Source: Planctomycetota bacterium (GTDB lineage Bacteria; Planctomycetota; UBA1135; UBA2386). From it: DNA of 38,122 nucleotides. The notes beneath the pieces were generated by a model. The model saw nothing but the letters and a program-made list of their open reading frames with translations, made no database searches and was not told where the DNA came from. This document shows, piece by piece, positions 32,056 to 38,122 of the stretch (position 1 is its first letter; each line of letters begins with the position of its first letter). Where the stretch lies: NCBI GenBank assembly GCA_016873195.1, contig VGXW01000009.1:1-38122 (forward strand), given 5' to 3'. The position numbers were made by a program, and so were the translations under genes.

Positions 32056-33393
32056 ATGCCGTCCGTCCCGGCGCCGGCCGCCCCCCCACCGAAGAGCGAG
32101 AGCGCGCTCTTGCGCAACGCGGCCCGCGCCCTGGCACCGCTGCTCCTGGCGCTGGGTTGGTGGCAGCGGGACCGTGCTGCCGTCGCCGTGCCGGCGCTGG
32201 TCGCCGGGGGTGCCGCCGCGGCAACCGCCGTGCTCGCGCAGCGCAGCAGGATGGGCGTCGCGGCCTCCGTGCGCCGCGCCACGGTGGAAGCCGAGCAGGC
32301 CCGGGAACGCGCGCTCGACGCCGCCTCCGCGCACTCGGCGCGCATCCAGGCGATCGTCGACACCGCGACCGAGGGCATCGTGACGATCGACAGCGCGGGC
32401 CGCATCGACACGTTCAACGGCGCCGCCGAGCGGCTGTTCGGCTACCGCGCCGCCGAGGTGCTCGGCCGCAACGTCTCCGTGCTGATGCCGCCGCCCCACT
32501 GCGACGACCACGACGGCTACCTGCAGCGCTACCTGACGACCGGCGTGCGCCACATCATCGGCATCGGCCGCGAGGTCGCCGGCCGGCGCAAGGACGGCAC
32601 CACCTTCCCGATCGAACTGTCGGTCGGCGAAGGTTGGATCGGCGGACAGCGTTTCTTCACCGCGGTGATCCGCGACGTCACCGAGCGCAAGGAGATGCAG
32701 ACGAAGCTCGGCCAGGCCGAGCGGCTCGCGGCGGTCGGCGAACTGGCGGCCGGCGTGGCGCACGAGATCAACAACCCGATCAACACGATCATCAACTGCG
32801 CGCAGTTGATCCGCGACGGCGACGCCCCCGACGACAACTGCCTCGTGATCCAGGAGGAGGGCGCCCGCATCGCCGAGATCGTCAAGGACCTGCTGCAGTT
32901 CGCGCGCGACGACAGCGACCGGCCGCAACCGACCTCGATCTTCGAGGTCGTGCAGCGCACGCTGCGGCTGGTCGGCGAGAACTTCAAGCGCCACGGCGTC
33001 GACCTCACCGTCGACGTCGCCGAGGACCTGCCCTACGTCAAGGCGCGCCCGCAGCAGATCCAGCAGGTGCTGCTGAACCTGCTGATCAACGCCAAGGACG
33101 CGCTGCTGCAGGCGGGCGGCGACGACCGCCGCGTGTGGATGTCCGCGCGCGTCGACGGCTACGGCGTGCAGCTCGAGGTCGCCGACAACGGGCCGGGCAT
33201 CCCCGGGCACCTCGGCCTGCGCATCTTCGAGCCGTTCGTGACGACGAAGCGCGCGCGCGGCGGCACCGGGCTCGGGCTCTCGATCAGCAAGAGCATCGTC
33301 GAAGGCTACAACGGCACGCTCGACGTCGAGAGCGAGCCCGGCCAGGGCGCGACGTTCCGCGTCTGGCTGCCGCTCGTCGAGCGCGGCGACTGA
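32056..33393 (+). CDS. fixL: FixL-like heme-PAS oxygen-sensor histidine kinase
   Basis: A 445-residue kinase. Two hydrophobic segments (about 25-37 and 42-62) suggest membrane anchoring. The PAS domain (about 95-210) follows rhizobial FixL closely: H152 aligns with the proximal heme ligand His200 of Bradyrhizobium FixL, and R158, H166 and R172 align with Arg206, His214 and the oxygen-responsive Arg220, within HDGYLQRYLTTGVRHIIGIG followed by R. The HisKA box is VAHEINNPINTIINC (H236), and HATPase_c has LLNLLINAKDALLQ, VADNGPGIP, FEPFVTTK and GTGLGLSIS. It converges with ccoG of the cbb3 operon and diverges from a REC-kinase. TGTAAT lies six bases before the ATG. An oxygen-sensing role is inferred from the residues and context. 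Confidence 0.88.
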   Translation: MPSVPAPAAPPPKSESALLRNAARALAPLLLALGWWQRDRAAVAVPALVAGGAAAATAVLAQRSRMGVAASVRRATVEAEQARERALDAASAHSARIQAIVDTATEGIVTIDSAGRIDTFNGAAERLFGYRAAEVLGRNVSVLMPPPHCDDHDGYLQRYLTTGVRHIIGIGREVAGRRKDGTTFPIELSVGEGWIGGQRFFTAVIRDVTERKEMQTKLGQAERLAAVGELAAGVAHEINNPINTIINCAQLIRDGDAPDDNCLVIQEEGARIAEIVKDLLQFARDDSDRPQPTSIFEVVQRTLRLVGENFKRHGVDLTVDVAEDLPYVKARPQQIQQVLLNLLINAKDALLQAGGDDRRVWMSARVDGYGVQLEVADNGPGIPGHLGLRIFEPFVTTKRARGGTGLGLSISKSIVEGYNGTLDVESEPGQGATFRVWLPLVERGD

Positions 33394-33466
33394 GGTTCCC
33401 ACCGCCGCCTCGCGGCGACCTGCAACGGACGAAACCACGCACTCGGGCGCCGCTGCGGCGGTTTCC
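33391..33466 (+). repeat. Intergenic hairpin repeat, copy C
   Basis: A 76-base copy on the plus strand beginning with the TGA of the FixL-like gene. Hairpin 1 is CGCCGC-CTC-GCGGCG at 33403-33417 and hairpin 2 CGCCG-CTG-CGGCG at 33448-33460, followed by GTTTCC. An alternative fold pairs ACCGCCGC (33401-33408) with GCGGCGGT (33455-33462). It lies between the convergent fixL-like and ccoG genes. Confidence 0.9.
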
Positions 33467-33480
33467 ATCGAGGTCGGCGC

Positions 33481-34944
33481 TCAGCGCGGGGACGGCCCGA
33501 GCAGCGGCGCCGTCGCGACCCGCACGAGTTCGCCGCCGGGTTCCTCGCAGCGGACCGTCAGTGCGCACTCGAGGCCGGCGCGGAACCGGTCGACCGGCAC
33601 GAACACGTGCACCGGCACCTTGAGGTCCTGCAGCGGCTCCAGCGGCACCTCGCGCATCGCGATCACCACCTCCGCGCCGGGCGGCCCGGTCTCGGCGATG
33701 TGGAACGTGCGCGGGCCCGGCCGCTTGTTGGTCAGGTGCAGCTCGAGCACGTTGTGCACGCGGCCGCCGTCGACCGTGTAGGTGGTGCCGCGCGCACGCA
33801 GCAGGTTCGCCTCGAAGGGGCGGCGCTGGGTCACCGCGAACGTGAACGCGCCGAGGCCCAGCAGCATCAGCACGAGGTAGAGCGCGACGCGGCCGCGCAG
33901 GAACCGGCGCTGCCCGGTCTCGAAGCCGCGCTGGCTGTCGTAGCGCACGAGTCCCCGCGGCCGGCCGAGCTTCTGCATCACCTCGTCGCAGACGTCGATG
34001 CAGTTGGCGCAGCCGATGCAAACGAGCTGCGTGCCGTTGCGGATGTCGATGCCGGTCGGGCAGACGGCCACGCAGCGGTAGCAGTCCACACAGTGCCCGG
34101 CGCCGGCGGTGCCTTCCTTGCCGCGCGGCTCGCCGCGCGTGTCGTCGTAGCCGACCAGCACCGTGTCGGAGTCGTAGAGCGCCCCCTGCAGCCGCCCGTA
34201 CGGGCAGATCGCGATGCAGAGTTGCTCGCGGAACCACGTGTAGTTCACGAACAGGAGCCCGGTCGCGATCACGATGAACGTGAACGCCGCCGGGTGCTTC
34301 GCCGGCGACGAGGTCACCGCTTCGAGCAGCACCTCGACCGGCATGAAGTAGCCGAGGAAACTGTGCGCGATCAGCGCCGTCAGCAGCAGCGAGACCGCGA
34401 CCTTCAGGAACCGCCGCGGGAACCGCTGTCGCAACGGAGCTTCGTCGAGCTTGCGGCGCGCGGCCGGCGGGCCCTCGATCAGGCGTTCGACGCGCCGGAA
34501 CAGGCCCTCGAGGAACACGGTCTGCGGACACGCGTAGCCGCACCACGTGCGGCCCCAGAGCCCCGCGACGACGAACAGCGCGAAGCCCAGCCCGGTGACG
34601 AAGAAGAACGAGAGCCAGAAGTCCTGCGCGTTGAACGTCGCGCCGAACAGGTAGAAGTGCCGGTTCGGCAGGTCGAGCAGCAGCAGCGGCCGTCCGCCGA
34701 TGCGGATCCAGGGCGCGGCGAGGTAGATCGCGATCAGCACGAGCCACAGCAGGTCCTTGCGCCGCTGGAACCTGCCCCGCACGTCGGCCGGGTGGATCGC
34801 ATTGCGCGAGCCGTCGGGGTTGATGCTGAACAGGGTGTCGATGTCGGGCCGGCGCACGGGCTGTCGGCCCCGGTGCACCACCGGCTTGTGCGCCGCGGCG
34901 TGGCCGCCGGCGGGTGCACCCTGACTGCGATCGCTCTCGGTCAT
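33481..34944 (-). CDS. ccoG: cbb3 oxidase accessory protein CcoG (FixG/RdxA)
   Basis: A 487-residue membrane iron-sulfur protein that takes part in copper delivery and assembly of cbb3 oxidase. Features: transmembrane segments at about 65-80, 108-130, 182-200 and 220-236; CxxxCP motifs C135/C139 and C243/C247; two 4Fe-4S motifs, CVDCYRCVAVCP (C285, C288, C291, C295) and CIGCANCIDVCD (C309, C312, C315, C319); a further membrane helix near 355-372; and a C-terminal Ig-like FixG domain (YTVDGGRVHNVLELHLTNK). ATG at 34944 has GGAG seven bases upstream; an in-frame ATG 18 bases earlier lacks this. It is the last gene of the operon, 103 bases after ccoP, and that gap contains repeat D. Confidence 0.94.
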   Translation of the reverse strand: MTESDRSQGAPAGGHAAAHKPVVHRGRQPVRRPDIDTLFSINPDGSRNAIHPADVRGRFQRRKDLLWLVLIAIYLAAPWIRIGGRPLLLLDLPNRHFYLFGATFNAQDFWLSFFFVTGLGFALFVVAGLWGRTWCGYACPQTVFLEGLFRRVERLIEGPPAARRKLDEAPLRQRFPRRFLKVAVSLLLTALIAHSFLGYFMPVEVLLEAVTSSPAKHPAAFTFIVIATGLLFVNYTWFREQLCIAICPYGRLQGALYDSDTVLVGYDDTRGEPRGKEGTAGAGHCVDCYRCVAVCPTGIDIRNGTQLVCIGCANCIDVCDEVMQKLGRPRGLVRYDSQRGFETGQRRFLRGRVALYLVLMLLGLGAFTFAVTQRRPFEANLLRARGTTYTVDGGRVHNVLELHLTNKRPGPRTFHIAETGPPGAEVVIAMREVPLEPLQDLKVPVHVFVPVDRFRAGLECALTVRCEEPGGELVRVATAPLLGPSPR

Positions 34945-34978
34945 GCGGTGCTCCGCGGGCACGAGAGCCCGCTTCCAA

Positions 34979-35050
34979 GGAAACGCCGCAGCGGCGCCGA
35001 GGGCGTGTTTCGCCCTGGACGTGTCGCCGCGTTGCGGCGTACGGGGCTCA
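34979..35050 (-). repeat. Intergenic hairpin repeat, copy D (divergent)
   Basis: A 72-base, more diverged copy starting at the TGA of ccoP. Hairpin 1 is CGCCGC-AAC-GCGGCG, and the 3' hairpin block GCGCCGCTGCGGCG is identical to copies A-C and is followed by TTTCC. The central core is replaced by another inverted repeat, AGGGCG-AAACA-CGCCCT minus one base of the loop context. One base pair is missing from both arms of the outer stem (ACGCCGC/GCGGCGT), as expected if the arms pair. It lies within the cco operon, upstream of ccoG. Confidence 0.75.
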
Positions 35051-35605
35051 CTGCTCCTTCTTCGCGTTCGGCTCCGGCGCCTTGCCGGGCAGGTTCCTGC
35101 CCTTGATCGACAGCACGTAGGCGACAGAGCGCTGCACGAAGGTCCTGCCGAAGGCCTCGTAGGGCAGCATGCCGCCCGGCCGACCCTTCAGGACCGTCGT
35201 GTAGACGTCCATCGGCTTGCCGCCGTAGATCCACATGTCGTCGGTGAGGTTCGGGCCGATGTTGCCGCTGCCGTCCGGCTTGTGGCACAGGGCGCAGCGC
35301 GCCGGGTCCTTGAAGATCTTCTCGCCCTCGGCGACGACGGCCGGATCCTGCGCGAGCTTCGTCAGGCTCTCGTCGGTGACCGGGTTCCTGGCCGCCTCTT
35401 CCTCGGCGCGCTGCTGCGCCTGCTGCTGTTCGAGCACGAAGGCCTCGCCCGGCAGGTCGCCGGTGCCGAGCGTGTGGTAGTGGATCCAGTAGAAGACCGA
35501 GAAGATGCAGGCGAGGTAGAAGCTCCACAACCACCAGTTCGGCAGGCGGTTGTCGAACTCGTCGATGCCGTCGTAGGCGTGTCCGCGCGTGGTTTCGGTG
35601 CTCAT
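35048..35605 (-). CDS. ccoP: cbb3 oxidase cytochrome c subunit CcoP (single-heme)
   Basis: A 185-residue subunit that passes electrons to the oxidase core. The FixP N-terminal domain (YDGIDEFDNRLPNWWLWSFY and one membrane helix, about 23-42) is followed by a linker rich in Gln/Glu (VLEQQQAQQRAEEEAAR) and one cytochrome c domain with C104-x-x-C107-H108 (ARCALCHKPDG) and probable axial Met146 (GGMLPYE). Proteobacterial CcoP has two c-hemes and about 300 residues; this is a one-heme form. Its ATG overlaps the ccoQ stop (ATGA). Confidence 0.93.
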   Translation of the reverse strand: MSTETTRGHAYDGIDEFDNRLPNWWLWSFYLACIFSVFYWIHYHTLGTGDLPGEAFVLEQQQAQQRAEEEAARNPVTDESLTKLAQDPAVVAEGEKIFKDPARCALCHKPDGSGNIGPNLTDDMWIYGGKPMDVYTTVLKGRPGGMLPYEAFGRTFVQRSVAYVLSIKGRNLPGKAPEPNAKKEQ

Positions 35606-35784
35606 GACAGTTCGCTCCGGGGGTTGTCTTCGTCGAGGGGGAGTGCGGCCATGCGCCGGTACTCCGGCGTCCGCGCGCGCTGGCAGACGCGCACGAGCAC
35701 CGCGGCGAAGATGGCCATGAAGATGCCCATCGCCAGGACCGGCAGCACGAACAGCGACGTGTCGGCGAGGTAGTCGCGCAACAT
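35602..35784 (-). CDS. ccoQ: cbb3 oxidase subunit CcoQ
   Basis: A 60-residue single-span membrane protein (FVLPVLAMGIFMAIFAAVLV, then RVCQRARTPEYRRMAALPLD). Size, topology and place between ccoO and ccoP identify it as the small stabilising CcoQ/FixQ subunit. It begins two bases after the ccoNO stop, and GGAGG lies within the last ccoNO codons. The protein is poorly conserved in general, so context carries much of the call. Confidence 0.85.
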   Translation of the reverse strand: MLRDYLADTSLFVLPVLAMGIFMAIFAAVLVRVCQRARTPEYRRMAALPLDEDNPRSELS

Positions 35785-35786
35785 GA

Positions 35787-38122
35787 CTACTTGCCTCCTC
35801 CGCCCGCGGCCTGCGGCGCGGGCTCCAGGTTGTTGCCGAGCCGCAGCAGATAGGCGATCAGCGCGACGATCTCGCGGTCGGCGGTGGCCTCGGTCTTGCC
35901 CTTGCCGTGCAGCTTCGCGACGACCTCGGCGGCCTGCTGCTGATGTTCGGCGACCGCGCCGGCGATCCGGTCGTCGCCGTACGGCACGCCCAGCATCGCC
36001 AGCACGCGCATCTTGTCGGCCGCGAACTCCGGCTCGGTCGTCGCCGTGAACAGCCCCTGATAGGCCGGCATGATCGAGTTCGGGGACGTGCTGCGCGGGT
36101 CGCGCATGTGGTCCCAGTGCCATGCCTCCTCGTACTTGAGGCCGACCCGCGCGAGGTCGGGCCCCGTGCGCTTGCTGCCCCACTGGAACGGGTGGTCGTA
36201 GATCGACTCCTCGATGCGGCTCGGCGCGCCGTAGCGCAGGTACTCGCTGCGGAACGGCCGGATCATCTGCGAGTGGCAGACGTAACAGCCCTCGCGCACG
36301 TAGATGTCGCGCCCCGTCAGCTCGAGCGGCGTGTAGGGGGCCACGCACTCCTCGCCGGCCGAGGTCAGCGGCACCACCTTCTCGGTGACCAGCCCCGGCA
36401 GCAGCTCGTAGATGCCGCCGACGAGCACCGCGACCAGCGTCAGGATCGAGAACGCGAGCGGGCGCGCCTCGAGCCGCTCGTGCCAGTGGTGCTTGCCCAT
36501 GTGCGTGCTGCGGAACAGCATGCCGCCGGCGTAGGCGACGATCGCGAGCAGCAGCACGAGGCCCAGCACGGCGAGCGCCACGTTGGGCAGGCCGAAGAAG
36601 GTCGCCGCCGCCATGCCGAGCGCCGCGACGATCACGGGCTTGCTGAACAGGAGCCGCGCGAGGCCCGGTTCGCCGGGCGCCCGCGCCGGGCGCGTGACCG
36701 CGACCTCGGTCTCGACGGTGACGGCGCGGCCGGCCATCGCCGTGGTGACCAGGTTGTAGGCCATCAGCAGCCAGCCGGCCAGGAACAGGAACCCGCCGAA
36801 GCTGCGGGTCATGTACATGATCTGCTGGCGGTCGATGATCTCGTTCCAGTCCGCGTACTGCAGGCTGCCGTCGGCGAGTTCGGCGCGCCAGTGCAGGCCC
36901 TGCGTGATGCCCGACACCCACATCGAGGCGGTGTAGAGCAGGATGCCGGTCATGCCGATCCAGAAGTGGAAGTCGGCGAGCTTCGTGCTGTGCAACCGCG
37001 TGCCGAACAGCTTCGGCACGAGCCAGTAGAACATGCCGGCGGCCATGAAGCCGTTCCAGCCGAGCGCGCCGCTGTGCACGTGGCCGATGATCCAGTCGGT
37101 GTAGTGGCCGAGCGCGTTGACCGCCTTGATCGACAGCAGCGGACCCTCGAAGGTCGCCATGCCGTAGAACGTCACGCCGGCGACGAAGAACTTCAGCACC
37201 GGGTCCTTGCGGACCTTGTCGAACGCGCCGCGCAGCGTCAGCAGGCCGTTCAGCATGCCGCCCCACGACGGCGCCCACAGCATCAGGCTGAACAGCATGC
37301 CGAGCGACTGTGCCCAGTCCGGCAACGCGGTGTTCAGCAGGTGGTGCGGGCCGGCCCAGATGTAGATGAACACCAGGGCCCAGAAGTGCACGACCGAGAG
37401 CCGGTAGCTGAACACCGGCCGGTCCGCCGCCTTCGGCAGGAAGTAGTACATGATCCCGAGGATCGGGGTCGTCAGGAAGAACGCGACGGCATTGTGGCCG
37501 TACCACCACTGCGTCATCGCGTCCTGCGCGCCGGAGAAGATGCCGTAGCTCTTCGTCAGCGCGACCGGCACCGCGAGGTTGTTGACGATGTAGAGCACCG
37601 CGACCGTCAGCACCGTCGAGATGTAGAACCAGATCGAGACGTAGATGTTCTTCTCGTTGCGGATCCCGATCGTCCAGAAGAAGTTGACCGCGAACGCGAC
37701 CCACACCAGCACGACCAGCAGGTCGAGGAACCACTCGAGCTCGGCGTACTCCTTGCCCTGCGTGAGGCCGAACGGCAGCGTCAGCGCGGCGCCGACGATG
37801 ATCAGCTGCCAGCCCCACAGGTGGACCTTGCTGAGCAGGTCGGAGGCGAGGCGCGTCTTCAGCAGCCGCTGGGTGCTGTAGTAGACGCCCGCGAACATCA
37901 TGTTGCCGACGAGCGCGAAGATGACCGCGTTCGTGTGCAGCGGGCGCAATCGGCCGAAGGTCAGGAACGGCAGTTCGGTATTGAGGGCCGGGAAGCTCAG
38001 CTGCAGGGCGATCAGGAGCCCCACCAGCAGGCCGACGGCGCCCCAGCCGACGCTGGCCCACAGGAACCCGCGCACGGTCGCATCGTCGTAGACGACGCGG
38101 CGGGTCTCGGTGACGGTCGGGG
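35787..38122 (-). CDS. ccoNO: cbb3-type oxidase CcoN-CcoO fusion (5' end off window)
   Basis: The catalytic heme-copper subunit I fused to the membrane cytochrome c subunit II. The reading frame is open to the right edge (YDDATVRGFLWASVGWG), so the N-terminus is outside the window. The CcoN part shows heme and copper ligands in LRPLHTNAVIFALVGN, WWYGHNAVAFFLTTP, WAGPHHLLNTALPDW, GHVHSGALGWNGF and DFHFWIGMTG. After a linker with two membrane segments, the CcoO part has FRSTHMGKHHWHERLEARPL, a membrane anchor, REGCYVCHSQMIRPFRSEYL (one c-type heme), WGSKRTGPDLARVG, SIMPAYQGLF and a Gly-rich end. It is the first gene of the operon seen here. Fusion of N and O is known outside Proteobacteria. Confidence 0.95.
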   Translation of the reverse strand, partial: PTVTETRRVVYDDATVRGFLWASVGWGAVGLLVGLLIALQLSFPALNTELPFLTFGRLRPLHTNAVIFALVGNMMFAGVYYSTQRLLKTRLASDLLSKVHLWGWQLIIVGAALTLPFGLTQGKEYAELEWFLDLLVVLVWVAFAVNFFWTIGIRNEKNIYVSIWFYISTVLTVAVLYIVNNLAVPVALTKSYGIFSGAQDAMTQWWYGHNAVAFFLTTPILGIMYYFLPKAADRPVFSYRLSVVHFWALVFIYIWAGPHHLLNTALPDWAQSLGMLFSLMLWAPSWGGMLNGLLTLRGAFDKVRKDPVLKFFVAGVTFYGMATFEGPLLSIKAVNALGHYTDWIIGHVHSGALGWNGFMAAGMFYWLVPKLFGTRLHSTKLADFHFWIGMTGILLYTASMWVSGITQGLHWRAELADGSLQYADWNEIIDRQQIMYMTRSFGGFLFLAGWLLMAYNLVTTAMAGRAVTVETEVAVTRPARAPGEPGLARLLFSKPVIVAALGMAAATFFGLPNVALAVLGLVLLLAIVAYAGGMLFRSTHMGKHHWHERLEARPLAFSILTLVAVLVGGIYELLPGLVTEKVVPLTSAGEECVAPYTPLELTGRDIYVREGCYVCHSQMIRPFRSEYLRYGAPSRIEESIYDHPFQWGSKRTGPDLARVGLKYEEAWHWDHMRDPRSTSPNSIMPAYQGLFTATTEPEFAADKMRVLAMLGVPYGDDRIAGAVAEHQQQAAEVVAKLHGKGKTEATADREIVALIAYLLRLGNNLEPAPQAAGGGGK

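Noticed and set aside
33467-35050. FNR/FixK box (TTGAT-N4-ATCAA) for the cco genes
   Set aside because: None is visible in the gaps between cco genes, and the operon promoter lies outside the window, so its presence cannot be judged.

Overview
The window is about 38.1 kb of very GC-rich, densely coding bacterial DNA with 33 protein genes (two of them cut by the window ends) and one tRNA gene. No gap between genes exceeds 300 bases; the largest, 8561-8845 (285 bases), holds no recognisable gene. The gene mix points to a deep-branching, Gram-negative, aerobic bacterium, most likely Planctomycetota; Myxococcota is the main alternative. This rests on an S9 peptidase, an SBBP-repeat protein with a dockerin, small secreted orphan proteins, a T6SS-type VgrG with TIGR02270 and DUF2169 partners, and a CcoNO fusion. 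It is inference, since no rRNA is present.

Layout. 1-8560 holds mixed housekeeping and orphan genes: an S9 peptidase 5' part, a DUF6624-like protein coupled to a membrane protein with a degenerate SGNH-like domain, NagA, a thioredoxin-NHL protein, a small secreted protein, a GlpD-like oxidoreductase and a degenerate methyltransferase. 8846-13671 is a type VI secretion cassette: vgrG, DUF6484, TIGR02270 and DUF2169, all on the plus strand. tRNA-Gly(GCC) follows on the minus strand, then a long-chain acyl-CoA ligase. 15842-21763 is a minus-strand run: sugar isomerase-like, DHH phosphoesterase, SBBP/dockerin protein, ThiD. 21850-24125 holds a coiled-coil lipoprotein convergent with an ECF-like sigma factor. 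24219-28490 combines a polyphosphate pair (Ppx/GppA-HD and CYTH-CHAD) with Hsp20 and D-aminoacyl-tRNA deacylase. A TPR-zincin and a UspA protein follow.

30079-38122 looks like an oxygen-respiration control region. It contains a NarL-type response regulator, a REC-histidine kinase, a divergent FixL-like kinase whose PAS domain keeps the heme-contacting residues of rhizobial FixL, and a cbb3 oxidase operon (ccoNO-ccoQ-ccoP-ccoG) on the minus strand. The simplest reading is that the FixL-like sensor and its regulators adjust expression of this high-affinity oxidase.

Two patterns recur. First, a family of four intergenic repeats of 72-77 bp (A-D) begins exactly at the TGA stop of the preceding gene and folds into two GC-rich hairpins. 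Three of the four lie between convergent genes and one lies inside the cco operon. Second, many genes have a TANNNT box ending only 6-12 bases before the start codon and no Shine-Dalgarno sequence, which suggests frequent leaderless or near-leaderless transcription. Other genes here have normal ribosome binding sites.
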